DNA from: Gibbula magus
Lineage: Eukaryota > Mollusca > Gastropoda > Trochida > Trochidae
DNA length: 64,000 bases
Direction: 5' to 3'
NCBI GenBank assembly: GCA_936450465.1
Contig: OW388296.1
Location: forward strand, 38,406,023-38,470,022
The notes beneath the pieces are model-generated. The model was not told the DNA's origin and searched no databases. It saw only the letters and a list, made by a program, of their open reading frames with translations. The position numbers were made by a program, and so were the translations under genes. This document shows positions 1 through 9,930 of this stretch, one piece after another (the first letter of the stretch is position 1; every line of letters begins with the position of its first letter).

Positions 1-1092
1 ACGCGTGGTAGCGACAGTCCCAATCATTTGCCAAGCGCTCAAGCATGATCATGCACGTGCCGCATGAATTGCTATGAAAACTTTTCAGTCAACATAGATA
101 ACCCGCTACAGTGGAGATGCACTGTGTAGAAGGAAATCAAACACCTCTTTTCAAACCCAAGCAGGGTAAGAAGAGCATCAAATTCACATCAAAAACAGTC
201 AAAAGAGAACTAGTAAACATCTGTCAACTTTATTTAATCAAATATTGCAAAACTATGTGAGCTAGCAAAATGGACGTCCAGTCTTGCTCGCGACAAAGAA
301 AGAAGTGACAAAACTGGGATAAGCCACCCAGCGGGGACCAAGAGTATAGGGTGGTAACACTATTCATTTTAACTGTGTTATACTTGATCGAGTGATTAAT
401 TGAGAGAGACTCAATGGCTACGGTGAGTTATCATTTGTGAGTATAAATAATGACGTTTAATCAAAAACGTACTATTATCATCCTACCAAGCAAAACCTAC
501 ATAAACTTAGGTCTTTAACGAATTTCAGTGTGTTAACAGGACTGTTACTGCAATTGAAAAGAAGTCTACATGTAAAATGTTTAATGATTCTACTAGATCA
601 AGTAGAGTATGTAAATAATAACAGTAGTGTGGGAAGAATTTATTTCTTAATCCAAAATGAAGTGAACTTCATCTTCGACATCTTCTCGCATAATAAGGCA
701 AATATTCTTCTGAAATATACATCATATACTTGATCTTCATCTTTAATTGTGAGAAAGTATTCTAAACTTTTCTCTGTCGTACCTGATGTTAAAGATAATT
801 CTGTAAGAGTAATAAGCATGATTGTTTAAACAATGACGAATAGATTTAGATTTGTGCAAAAAAAGTGTTATACATATTTTCTGTGACTGTTGTTTCTTCA
901 CAATAATAGGACAAAATAATGAGTAGTTCAAACATTGAACATTATAAAAAAACTGCTATAATTTCAGCGACAACATTTCTCAACTACAAAAAAAGAAGTA
1001 GCTTATGATAAGGGGTTTGGGTTGTGTCGTGGTCCAGAACCCCAATTTTGAACAATTCGTGCCCAAAAATGAATTGTTTTAACTTTTTTCAG
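1..1092. other. Non-coding, probable intron of urocanate hydratase
   Basis: I find no convincing exon, RNA gene or transposon here. It lies directly upstream of a urocanase exon, so it is inferred to be intron. The exon expected just before 1093 (ending in the conserved QES-like residues) was looked for and not seen. Confidence 0.4.
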
Positions 1093-1190
1093 TTTGCGAC
1101 GGCACATTTCCGCTATTAACAACCTTGCTGATCATGGCATGTTCTTCTGGGATTATGGCAATGCTTTTCTCCTGGAAGCGAGTCGAGCAG
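1093..1190 (+). CDS. UROC1: Urocanate hydratase, internal exon (first of three seen)
   Basis: Urocanase converts urocanate to imidazolone propionate in the cytosol, the second step of histidine breakdown. The exon follows a pyrimidine-rich acceptor (tttttcag) and ends at a GT donor (gtaata). With its first base completing an upstream codon it reads LRRHISAINNLADHG and then FFWDYGNAFLLEASRAG-like residues, which match the conserved central block of urocanases. The last base (phase 1) joins to the exon at 4014 to complete the glycine codon of the ASRAGADV stretch. Codon quality and splice sites look intact. There is no ATG, so this is a mid-gene exon; the upstream exons lie outside the window or were missed. 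I am confident of the family and less sure that the gene is complete. Confidence 0.88.
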
Positions 1191-1756
1191 GTAATATGAC
1201 ATAGGGTTTATGGCATGACATATCCGTCCCTCCATCCATTAGTCCATCTGCCTGCAAGCCTTTTTGCTTTTTCGACTTCTCCATAACGATTGGTTCAAGA
1301 AAGATGTGTTGCGAACATGCCCTCTAGGCAATAGAGATTTTATATTGTAGATTTGGTGATTCTGTGGCCCCTAATAAGTGTCACGACTATCACCTATTTT
1401 TGTTTACTTGTCCTGAACGAAATCTTCTTTTTTATCACTTTATTTCTTTTTCATGGATACATAGATTTTTTGGGCATTTGCATACATACGTATGTACAAA
1501 CAATATGGGCAGATGGTAGAGACTGTTTTATAATATGGATATAGTTATGCAAGAGGTTAACGTTGTGGCACGATGACCAAAAGGTGTCGAAGTTACAGTT
1601 CTAAAAAGCAGTAAATATCTCAACTTCATTTACAAAATTTGAAAATGAGTTCTAATATTTTTTTCACACATATAAAGCATTTGCAACGTGAATCAAATTT
1701 AGAAGGTCATTTCTTGTTTTCTTTAAATCAAAAGAGTATATATGTGTTTCTTCTAG
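1191..1756. other. Intron, start of first intron
   Basis: Intron sequence with no recognised gene. Around 1200-1260 there is a ccatccattagtccatctg-type stretch that resembles the loosely repetitive motif at 4230-4290. I see nothing else. Confidence 0.35.
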
Positions 1757-1903
1757 TTATAGTCTTGTAGCTGTATCATGTTCAATCCAGTTGACTAATT
1801 GCTGCCACAACCTTTTTACATGTACACACTCACAGAACAGATAAATAATTGATTCAATTTCAACATTACAAAACCTCCCTGTATGCTGTGATAACTCTTT
1901 GTA
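1757..1903 (-). pseudogene. Tx1/L1-type LINE ORF2 C-terminal scrap
   Basis: Read on the minus strand, one frame stays open for about 49 codons and gives FCNVEIESIIYLFCECVHV followed by KRLWQQLVNWIE. This is the cysteine/histidine-type C-terminal segment of L1/Tx1-like ORF2 proteins (pattern C..E.I.HLF.EC..V..LW..L..WI). No start codon or flanking ORF2 remains, so it is a short relic inside the first urocanase intron. It resembles the C-terminal end of LINE-G (around 59,200) in type but is not an obvious recent copy. Confidence 0.6.
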
Positions 1904-1972
1904 AAATTATATATATATAAATACACATAAAGTTCACTATTCGAAGATTGTCTAACTCTCAAGTAGTAAATA

Positions 1973-2134
1973 TGGAAAAATAATGAATTTAGAAGTAGAA
2001 ATCATCCATTTTAATGACGAGAGCTTTCAACTACATTGACTCTTCAGGCCAAACATAACAGTATTTTCCGTTACGTGTGGCCTGAAAGCGCTCGGCTTAA
2101 AAATGGATGACATCTTATTCTAAATCCATTATTT

Positions 2135-2138
<4 letters not shown>
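1973..2138. repeat. Imperfect inverted repeat next to (TA)n
   Basis: The left arm (gaaaaataatgaatttagaa onward, through atcatccatttttaa-like sequence) is the imperfect reverse complement of the right arm (taaaaatggatgac through taaatccattatttttc). The centre holds gcctgaa and ttgaaag motifs. The arrangement (inverted arms next to a TA microsatellite) matches the Penelope-type ends at 2555-2717 and 22,297-23,720. I therefore suspect a retroelement end pair, but I see no protein. Confidence 0.5.

Positions 2139-2185
<47 letters not shown>
2139..2185. repeat. (TA)n microsatellite
   Basis: An uninterrupted run of TA dinucleotides directly follows the right arm of the preceding inverted repeat. 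Confidence 0.95.
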
Positions 2186-2190
<5 letters not shown>

Positions 2191-2256
2191 GATGAGTTGC
2201 TTCTCACGTGAAGTAAGGTTATATATAGAAAATAGTAAACGTCAGATGGTACTATG

Positions 2257-2319
2257 TACATATACTTGAAAAGACCGATATACTGGTCGAAATGAGCTCA
2301 TCGTATTGTATAAAAGAAG
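2257..2319 (+). ncRNA. Degenerate hammerhead-like ribozyme motif (third family)
   Basis: The stretch contains a stem II hairpin GACC-GATATACT-GGTC followed directly by GAAA, then a self-complementary stem III (TGAGCTCA) closed by an A-U pair, and a TC before GTATTGTAT. That last stretch can pair, with one bulge, to the upstream GTACATATAC (stem I). The expected CUGANGA box is present only as TTGAAAA (two core changes), so the copy should be inactive. It sits at the edge of a perfect inverted repeat, as the other hammerheads in this window do. The call is inferred from core order and pairing only. Confidence 0.45.
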
Positions 2320-2350
2320 ATTGATCCAGTCAAAACCATCTGATTTTTAT

Positions 2351-2386
<36 letters not shown>

Positions 2387-2433
2387 ATAAAAATCAGATG
2401 GTTTTGACTGGATCAATCTTCTTTTATACAATA
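2304..2433. repeat. Long near-perfect hairpin centred on (TA)n
   Basis: About 50 bases on the left (tattgtataaaagaagattg onward to tttttattatttta) are repeated as an exact reverse complement on the right, separated by a short TA run near 2357-2380. The transcript or single strand would form a very stable hairpin. It lies directly 3' of a degenerate hammerhead-like motif, which suggests a Penelope-type end-to-end junction. Confidence 0.9.
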
Positions 2434-2592
2434 TAAAATATAATAAATATATATAAAAATAATAAAAGTTTCTGAAAATCATCAACTATCTATATTATAT
2501 ATATATAACAAAATTCAGTTCAAACTTGTCCAACCCTCAGGTCTCATATAGGACAATACAATTGTCGAAGAAATCATGATGATTTATTCATT

Positions 2593-2633
2593 ATTCACAA
2601 GCATGCTTTCGACCATCACGGGTCTCATCAGGT
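2593..2633 (-). ncRNA. Hammerhead ribozyme core lacking stem I (family 1)
   Basis: On the minus strand the order is CTGATGA, stem II GACC-CGTGAT-GGTC, GAAA, the palindromic stem III AGCATGCT, T, then GTGAAT. The conserved core is intact. The 5' strand of stem I is cut off at the inverted junction, because the bases before CTGATGA are gagac and only two pairs with GTGAAT remain. It is probably non-functional for that reason. Confidence 0.6.
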
Positions 2634-2636
2634 CTC

Positions 2637-2680
2637 TTCACCTGATGAGACCTGTGATGGTCTAAAGCATGATTGTGAAT
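2637..2680 (+). ncRNA. Mutated hammerhead ribozyme core (family 1)
   Basis: The plus strand reads TTCAC, CTGATGA, stem II GACC-TGTGAT-GGTC, TAAA instead of GAAA, a damaged stem III (GCATGATT) and GTGAAT. Stem I and stem II are preserved, but the G12-equivalent core base is changed and stem III is broken, so it should not cleave. It is the mirror copy of the motif at 2593-2633. Confidence 0.6.
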
Positions 2681-2717
2681 TATGAATAAATCATCGTGAT
2701 TTCTTCGACAATTGTAT

Positions 2718-2720
<3 letters not shown>

Positions 2721-2764
<44 letters not shown>

Positions 2765-2770
2765 ATATAC

Positions 2771-2840
<70 letters not shown>
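2721..2840. repeat. (TA)n microsatellite with minor interruptions
   Basis: A long TA dinucleotide tract with one catata interruption, lying between the inverted Penelope ends and a third copy of the outer end at 2838-2890. Confidence 0.95.
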
Positions 2841-2844
<4 letters not shown>

Positions 2845-2899
2845 ATACAATTGTCGAAGAAATCACGATGATTTATTCATAATTCACAAATATCTTCTG

Positions 2900-3278
2900 T
2901 TCTGAAACCTCAATTTGAACTTGAAAATTATTTAACGTCCCTACCCCAATGTCAGGCAATCCCATTACTTCTATTTCGTTCATCATGCCACTATTTGCCA
3001 ATTGAAAAGAGAAGATGGAATAAGATACCTACATGTAGCCTATATCTAAAAGAAAATGTAAATTGTGTTTAACTGATGATGTTGCAGATGAATTCCATTA
3101 TATTTTTATTTGTTCATTCTTTGCTGAACAAAGAAGTTTGTACACAACACATTATTTGTCCAAAAATCCAAATACACTTAAATTTCCGAAACTGTTCATG
3201 TGTAAAATAATATTTGTATTAAACAGACTTATTAAATTTTGTAAAATTATAAAGCAAATTTTAAAATCTTGCAGCTAA
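2900..3278 (+). pseudogene. LINE ORF2 C-terminal fragment
   Basis: Reading frames in the plus direction give LPIEKRRWNKIPT-like sequence. After one frameshift near 3050 they give CKLCLTDDVADEFHYIFICS and a basic hydrophobic tail ending in a stop at 3278. This is the C-terminal cysteine/histidine motif (C..C....D..HY.F.C..F) and tail of LINE ORF2 proteins, closely like the ends of LINE-D and LINE-E. Everything upstream (endonuclease, reverse transcriptase) is missing, so this is a 5'-truncated, frameshifted relic in the urocanase intron. Confidence 0.7.
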
Positions 3279-4013
3279 TCACTTATCCGGTATAATTATG
3301 TTTTACACTGTCATTTTGTACTTCATATGCCGAGGTTCTCGGCCTAAGTGCAATTTTCAGTTTTTTCGGAATAGCAACAAAATCTATTTTTATGGCCGAG
3401 AATCGTAATAGGCCTAAACGATTGGGAATGCTGTTGTCCACATTTTGTTTAAGGTGTTTTGAAATTATTTCGATTAGTTTTCGAGGTATTGAGGTTTGAT
3501 ATTTAAACTTCAAGGGGAGATAACTCAAGAACCAGGTCGAAATTAAAAATTCGGCCGACGTTACGATCTGAGTCAAGACACTGGCTATCATTCCTGAAAA
3601 TGTCATGCAGATCGAGTCGTTTATCGGGAAAACGTGGAACAAAATCGTCGGAATAATAATAATGATCAGGAAAAACACGATAACAACAATAGGTCTTCAG
3701 ACTTTCGTTTTGAGGACCAAAAAAAATAGGTATTCAGACTTTCGTCTTGAAGACCTAATTACTAACTCATAACGGGGAATGACTAACTATCTTTCCCTGA
3801 TTATATTAAGGCTCGTGAATTACGTAATTATTATAACTCAGAAAAGATAACTGTCATTATCTGTCACTCATGAGTTGCTGACCTTTCAAGTGAATGCGTC
3901 AAATGCAATGCCGAGATCAAGATTGAAACAAGGAGAACTGTTTTATTCTCACCAAAGCTATTGTTTTAACTAGGATTTACATATCTCTTTCTTTACTTCC
4001 AAGGTGCTGACGT
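3279..4013. other. Intron; small inverted repeat near 3690-3765
   Basis: No gene is recognised. An open minus-strand stretch of 131 codons at 3283-3678 has no family resemblance I can see. At about 3690-3765 two related palindromic pieces (aggtcttcagactttcg and cgtcttgaagacct) form an inverted repeat, perhaps the edge of a small transposon. Confidence 0.35.
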
Positions 4014-4112
4014 TGGCAGATGCGATGACGTTCGAGGAACTTTCTTCAGATTTCCCTCATATGTTCAAGACATTATGGGCGACATTTTTTCCCACGGATT
4101 CGGACCTTTCAG
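4014..4112 (+). CDS. UROC1: Urocanate hydratase, internal exon (second of three seen)
   Basis: The exon follows an acceptor (ttacttccaag) and ends before gtgaga. Read in the phase set by the exon at 1093-1190 it gives GADVGRCDDVRGTFFRFPSY and then VQDIMGDIFSHGFGPF, ending with two bases of an arginine codon. The PSYVQDIMGDIFS.GFGPFRWVC block is a strongly conserved hallmark of urocanases. The exon is 99 bp with no stop and good splice sites. It continues in frame into 6611-6699. Confidence 0.9.
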
Positions 4113-5890
4113 GTGAGATAAACAATGTCGTCTTGTGTCCTCTATCCTCAAAATACTAAACAACCACACTGTAACGTATCAAGAGAATTAATAATGGTCA
4201 AGTTTCTCCTGACATCTATTTATCCCTCGCCATGACGAAGTTGTCTGGGGATATCGAAATGACATCCGCCCGTTCGTCCATCCGTGCTTCGTTTCAATGA
4301 AACTTGGTATATGGAACAGACATTATGTGTAGATGCGCCTTGTGTGGTTTTCGACTTCATTGAATTTAGTTTAGCCTTTTCCCTGGAAACATTACTTATA
4401 GTTTTGTTTCTGGACCAGAACTTAAAAAATGGTAAGATCAAGCTTAATGAAAGTTGTGTTTATATGTTTGTTTTGTTTTATTTTTCTCGCTCGTATTTCG
4501 GACTTTTAGCCATTTTTATGAATACAAATTTATTTCATTTTGATTCAAAATGCTTTTTACAATTTTGTTTCCAGAACAGTTCTCAAAACTGTTAAGCACA
4601 GATAAATACATGTTGGGAAGTATATATTCTTGTATAGCATGAATCTATTATTAATAGGGTATTTAAGATTTATTAAAGAATAAAGCTCCATAACCAATGT
4701 TCAATATATTTGAATCATTTCCCACTTCGAGGGGGGTGTAGTCGATCATGTCTGCTTGTTTCTTATGAAACGTATTCCTCCCACTTTGTTTCTCCCTAAT
4801 ACTCAACATAACTGTTCCATTTGTAAATGAATACTTGATGAAAATAGTACACATAAACACATCTTAACTGGATAGGTGACCTACGCAAAAACTCGTGCTA
4901 TTATCTATGGTAACTGTTCTTGTTCTTAGTGCATTCATATGTCAACCCAGCAGTACATGGGCATCCAGAAGGTCATTATGGTAGTGAGGATTATACATCG
5001 TGAAGCATTAACACGTATATAGTGCACATTCCCTAGAGAGCTGATTTACAGAATAGAGAATACGGAACGACGTCCCGTTTAATAACATTTGTATTAAGCA
5101 AGTGGATGGTTGGGTATCTAACGACCGGAAGCGAGTCACATACCAATACCATGCACGAGTTTCATAAATATGTTATTAAACTGGACGGAGTTTAGAATTT
5201 TATTTATCACACGCTCTAAATTAATTAAATATGTCATATACGTTTACTCTTCATTTAAATAGATGTGCGTAGGGATATATCTCTTACCATGGACGCATAA
5301 CGCCATCTCACTAAACACCAACATTAGATCAAGAAAAGAATCCATTGATGACCGTTTTTATTTTGAACAATACCATTTCAAAGCACTCATTTCATTGTCT
5401 TTATGTTGAAATTATAACAAAGAGTAAACAAAAACATTGTATTAATGTCACTAGATCTTATGAATGATGTCAGGTGATTGTGACGTCATAGGAATGCGAC
5501 TGTTGTCAAGCCCGATTCAGTTAATTTTAGATGTACGTAGCTACAGTTGCTTTGCCAAAATAGGCTCTGTAAAGGTGCGTTCACACACGTTGCATGCTAC
5601 AAATTGCACTGATGACATTGAATGCAAATTGTGACAGAAGTGTCCGTACAGTAAAATCATAAGACATTATGTGACAAAACATGTCCCTAGAAATCCAGTG
5701 CGATCCAAAAGCCATGTGACTACTGGAAAGTAGTTCCGTAGTCGCTTTCATGTGCAATGTCCCACAAGAGTGTTGAATAACATTTCGATGTTTCACAACA
5801 GTAGTATCTTCAATGAGAGTGTTATTAATTGGATTGCACCAGACCGACCGATGATCAGGTAAACAGTATCTTGAGAAGAATATTCAGCTT
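4113..5890. other. Intron, no gene seen
   Basis: Second intron seen of the urocanase gene. Near 4215-4290 is a stretch (ggggatatcgaaatgacatccg, then cgttcgtccatccgtgcttcg) that looks like a dispersed repeat. Around 5575-5800 a segment beginning ggtgcgttcacacacg looks like the end of a DNA transposon, but I could not find its partner end. Confidence 0.3.
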
Positions 5891-5974
5891 AATAGTAATA
5901 GTAATAGTAATAGTAATAGTAATAGTAATAGTAATAGTAGTAGTAATAGTAATAGTAATAATAATAATAATATA
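5891..5974. repeat. (AATAGT)n hexanucleotide repeat
   Basis: About a dozen AATAGT units, ending in a few AAT trinucleotides. Simple repeat inside a urocanase intron. Confidence 0.95.
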
Positions 5975-6155
5975 GTCACAAGTGACGATAAAAGGATTCA
6001 GCGCATAAAATTTTAAAATGTAATGAACGAAATTATCTTACTATTATAATTTTGCATCTTTTGAAGAAAATTGCAAGTCTCTAACATGTCTGTAGAATTA
6101 TTAAGACAAAATTGAAAAATCAAAATAGCAACCTCACCACGTGATCTTGACCTAC

Positions 6156-6236
6156 CTGGACCTGGCGGTGGTCCTCATTCTCCTCCGTTCGGACTTCAAT
6201 ACAAACACTTGTCCGAGGTTACCCTCCAGCTTCTCC
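6156..6236 (-). other. Possible small exon on the opposite strand
   Basis: On the minus strand an 81-bp segment is bounded by an acceptor-like cttacag and a donor-like gtaggt. It stays open in one frame (LEGNLGQVFVLKSERRR). It is clearly richer in G and C than the surrounding intron. I recognise no family. Against this, the plus strand is also open here, and a lone 27-codon exon within another gene's intron is weak evidence. Confidence 0.2.
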
Positions 6237-6610
6237 CTGTAAGACGGCATTTCTTGAGATTAAATTTACCAACCGATATCATATTTAATTTGTTCTAAAA
6301 ATCAAATAAAAGTTTCTGTTAGTGATAGAATAGCATTGTGATTTCATCAGATTGTTTACATCATATGAGCAGAAATCTAGTAAACATTGCAGTGGTATCA
6401 TTTAACCTCGAATTTCGATATGGATGATAAAATGCTTTGTTTTCTATTTAAGTTACTGGCAATTTAAATCAAAATCTGCAAAATCGGATATGTGTATTCT
6501 TTTGAATTATGTTGCTACTAAATCATAATTTAGACATTTAACAAGGACTTTTGTGTGAATGGCTCCTTCTTGTAGGCATGTATATTATGTGAAATCTCTT
6601 CTATTCATAG

Positions 6611-6699
6611 ATGGGTCTGTGTATCTGGCAGCTCTGAAGATCTTGATAAAACTGATGAAATTGCAGCCGCAGTTTTGGAAGAATTCCTTAATGAAGATT
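6611..6699 (+). CDS. UROC1: Urocanate hydratase, internal exon (third of three seen)
   Basis: The exon follows attcatag and ends before a strong donor (gtaagc). Its first base completes the arginine codon left by the exon at 4014-4112. It then reads WVCVSGSSEDLDKTDEIA followed by an AVLEEFLNED-like stretch, matching the urocanase FRWVC.SG...DL..TD block. It ends in phase 1. Only the segment around the middle of the roughly 650-residue animal enzyme is therefore covered. The following conserved block (VVGSQARILY and RDHHDVSGTDSPFRET) was searched for by eye and not found downstream, so the rest lies beyond a very long intron, off the window, or is lost. Confidence 0.85.
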
Positions 6700-7229
6700 G
6701 TAAGCATACTGATTCTAGTTTAGTCCCTCTCTGTAGAAATAACTGGCTTGTATCATACACATCCGAATTCATACTTATTTTTATATTATGTTCTATATCT
6801 ATTATATTCTTCTTTAAATTTTTTTATCTTTTCAATAACATTTTACAGGGTGGGCCTTCCATGATGACGTTAATATAATACAATTTGACAGTCAAATACA
6901 TGCAATATATAAGCACTGATAATGAAAGATATACATAAAACATAGTGTTTAATTGTCACCCGTCACATCGAAATAATACACATATACAGTAGATAATTTA
7001 TTACAATCATGAACTTGTTTTAAAACTATAGAGTTTAAGAGTTGTGTGATATTATAAAGAAATTTCCAAAACACGCATATGAGATACCTAACATAATGAA
7101 TATGGACAAATGTTTGAAACTGATTTGTATGAGATAATTATAGGATATATATCATATGTCCCGAGTCACAGCAAAAATGACTGAGAATCCTGAAATCTGG
7201 AAACCAACGGTACACTGGTTTATAGAGGT
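6700..7229. other. Probable intron, no gene seen
   Basis: AT-rich sequence after the third urocanase exon. The open frame overlapping the exon continues as a hydrophobic run that is not protein-like. No feature recognised. Confidence 0.3.
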
Positions 7230-7830
7230 ATCCACTTGGTATCCATCCGCTGAAATTAGGCAAACTAGTTTCTAACTAGAATCCATTTTGAATTCTATAA
7301 TATTTAGCATTTCCATAATGGAAACGAACAGGAAACTCTGATTATGTATTTCCTGTTGGTTTCCTTTCCTGGAAATTGCAATCAATGTTTCCATGAAAAT
7401 GAAACCAACATGAAACTAGAATTTAAAGTTTTATGTTAGTTTCCATTCCTGAAAATTGCAGTTATTGTTTCCATTGAATGGAAACCAACATGAAACTATC
7501 AAGTGAAGTTTCATGTTGGTTTCCATTCCTGGAAATTTGCATTCAAAGATTCCATGAAATGGAAACCAACATGAAACTATAATTTGGAGTTTCGTTTCAT
7601 TTCCTGAAATTTGCATTAAAAGATTCCATTAAATGGAAACCAACATGAAACTGTCTCACAGGAGAAACATAAGGGGTTTCATGAAGTATCCTGACCAGGA
7701 TACTCCGAATGTCAGTATCAGTATACAATAGGATACTCGGGGTATCCAAAATTCTCCTGTTCTGGATACTCCGGGTTTCATGATTCAGGATACTTCAGGA
7801 AACTATATTAAACTATCGGAAATTGTTAGA
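7230..7830. repeat. Dispersed repeat with an ~80-bp hairpin minisatellite core
   Basis: Four tandem units begin at about 7401, 7481, 7562 and 7636. Each carries gaaaccaacatgaaact and, shortly after, its near reverse complement (tttcatgttggtttcc), so every unit can fold on itself. The 3' flank repeats the motif ggatactc several times (7705-7800). A related copy lies at about 30,060-30,240 in the opposite orientation, with the same flank and one core unit, so this is a mobile or formerly mobile repeat. Non-autonomous elements of molluscs often have such tandem cores. I cannot name the family. Confidence 0.7.
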
Positions 7831-9159
7831 AATTTAAAAATACTACATCTAACACTACAAATTATACCACAGACATGCGCGATTTACCCCTGTCATACCG
7901 TTTTGGCATTAGTTGTGTCTGTCAGACGACATTAGATTCATGTCAACGCTTTTTTGGAGAAAATTATACATTGAAGCATGTGTAATCGCGTCAGGTTTGA
8001 AGCTTGTTGCTCGTTGTCATTGTTGCTTCCCTATGATATGTATCAGTATCAAATGCATTAGTTACCTGCATTAAAGTTCTTTATACAAGTTCTTTTATAA
8101 TTGTAGTCTAGATTGTGATAGATTTATGAAAAACTTAAAACTCACCTTTTAAAAAGAGTATCCGAAAGAACAATATGAATATCCAAATCAAATGCAGGTA
8201 TTAACACGACATGTGTATCCACCATTGATGCAACTCTTACGTATTTACACGTGTAGTAACTCGAGATAAGTGGAAACATCTTGCCCAATTGATTATCCCG
8301 GATTTCAGCTCAAATCTCATTGGTGTTTCACTTAACTGATTTCATTGAATAACTCAAAACAGTATATCATCCATTAGCTGTGACGCGATTCTATTGACAG
8401 GCAATTAGTCACCTGCCAATAAGCCACCCGTGTGTGTTTTTACAGGTGACGAGTTCACACCTGCTTAGCTGGTCACAAGTGTATTACAAGTATTGTCTGT
8501 GTAGCTTAATTGACACTAACAAAGAAGTCTGCATTTGACAGATTGTCTTCACAGGAGATGAACACAATGTTATATAACAAACAAAGAGCCTGTTTAGTTT
8601 GTACACCTCAGAGTGTCAACAAGATTCACTCAGACGAGGGATTAACAAGGGATTAATTAGTGTGGTCAATATGAGGCAAACTTGAGGCAAAGCTCATGTC
8701 TCTTGATAGATGACTACAGGTCACCTGTATATGTTGAAATAAACTGATTCAGATTTTATATGGTTTTAACAATATTTATCCATGTACTCAGGTATAGGGG
8801 AATCAACAAACAGGGTTTACCCTACATAAATGTTTCTCCCCAAAAGAACAATAAAACAGGATAATTACATCATAAATACAATCATACATACATTAATGTA
8901 GAAAAACACAACATAATTTTAAAAAATATTTCATGAGAAGCGTTTGCTATGAGAAATAAACTTATGAAGAGCCTGGATTATGGATCATTTGTGTATTAAT
9001 ATGATTTGACTGTGTCTTATTACCAAATAGACCAGTATTCAGGTCGTAACCATTTACATAAAAGAAGCTTAAATGGCGGATATTTGAATAATTTGGACAC
9101 ATTAATATCTATAAAATGTACCATATCCAGATTATAACTCCAGACTATCTGAGCGATCT
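7831..9159. other. Non-coding, no gene seen
   Basis: No protein-like frame or recognised repeat. The segment around 8600-8700 (gattaattagtgtggtca) loosely resembles 60,505-60,525 and may be an old repeat. Confidence 0.3.
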
Positions 9160-9930
9160 TGACAAAGAAGGGTATTTGAACAAAGTACATGTAATTATAA
9201 TCTAAGAAACCGTTCTTCCATTTGAGTAATTAACTGTAGAACTCAGAGGTATTCTCAGTCTTTCTTGCCAAATATGCTGTGGAATTCTTTACCGACTAAG
9301 TCATCAACGTTCCTACCCTTAATCAATTTAAAACTGTTAAATGTTAAACCAAACAGAAAGTCGGAATTCTTTTAATGTTAATTTAGGGACTAGATTATGT
9401 CAAATCATCCATTGTCGACATAAGGTCGGTTGTAGTTATTGAAACGCCCACCGTTATAATAGACATATATCGGAAACGTCCAGATGTTCATGTGGTCACA
9501 ATAACGAAGACTTAGTTCGCTATCTGTTTATTTGCTGAAGCTACTACCATTAAAGATCGAATATGTATTTTTACAAACAAGGCTATAACAACAGTATTAT
9601 ATGGTAACAGCTCCTTGAAGGACACCACTAACAATAATATTTTGAACTCATTACATCAGTTTATTAGTAAAAGCAACCGGTTTCTTTGAAAGTATCTTGT
9701 AGGTGATGATTAAATTCTGAGCTGCAGCCCGCTTCATTATTAGGCAAACTTAACAACATAACAATATTCATGTCTGATGTTATACAAATGTTAATTTTAA
9801 TTTTTCTGTCTCATTGATCGTATAACCAGCTTTTTAAATATATATATATATATATATATGTGCCGGAGCGGCATGTGGCTTGTTCGTCAATAATTTGTTC
9901 ATGTTTATGAAATAATATACGTTTAAATAA
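9160..9930 (+). pseudogene. LINE ORF2 3' fragment, GTTTAAA-tail family
   Basis: Plus-strand frames give CNYNLRNRSSI, then a stop, then VINCRTQRYSQSF and NMLWNSLPTKSSTF. After frameshifts they give CSCGHNNEDLVRYLFIC near 9490-9535. These are the YNLRN...WNSLP and C.CG...ED..HYL..C signatures of CR1/Rex1-like LINE C-termini. The 3' end near 9857-9930 (ggagcggcatgtggcttgtt, a TTCATG/GAAATAA-like stretch, cgtttaaat) is the same tail seen at 10,283 and 62,180. Stops and shifts make it a relic. A TA run at 9837-9860 interrupts it. Confidence 0.65.
9837..9860. repeat. (TA)n microsatellite
   Basis: Short uninterrupted TA run inside the LINE fragment. Confidence 0.9.

Larger units (their letters stand above)
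2555..2717. mobile_element. Inverted pair of Penelope-like element ends (family 1)
   Basis: The arms run from 2555 to about 2633 and from about 2639 to 2717, meeting at a few unpaired bases (ctctt). Both arms carry the signature of the locus at 22.3-23.7 kb: a tcgaagaaatca / gatgatttattca stretch, then ATTCAC, then a hammerhead core. The pair is followed by a long TA tract and by a third copy of the outer part at 2838-2890 in minus orientation. No coding sequence remains, so these are solo ends. Confidence 0.65.

Noticed and set aside
1993..2085. Hammerhead on the minus strand (gcctgaagagtcaatgtagt tgaaag)
   Set aside because: CTGAAGA and GAAA are present but the bases between do not form stem II and stem III does not close.
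3283..3678. 131-codon minus-strand frame
   Set aside because: No motif, no splice support, and composition close to its flanks; likely chance.
5575..5800. Possible DNA-transposon end (ggtgcgttcacacacg)
   Set aside because: No matching inverted end or target duplication was found nearby.
5891..5974. CRISPR-like or satellite array
   Set aside because: Plain hexanucleotide repeat without spacers; the organism is eukaryotic.
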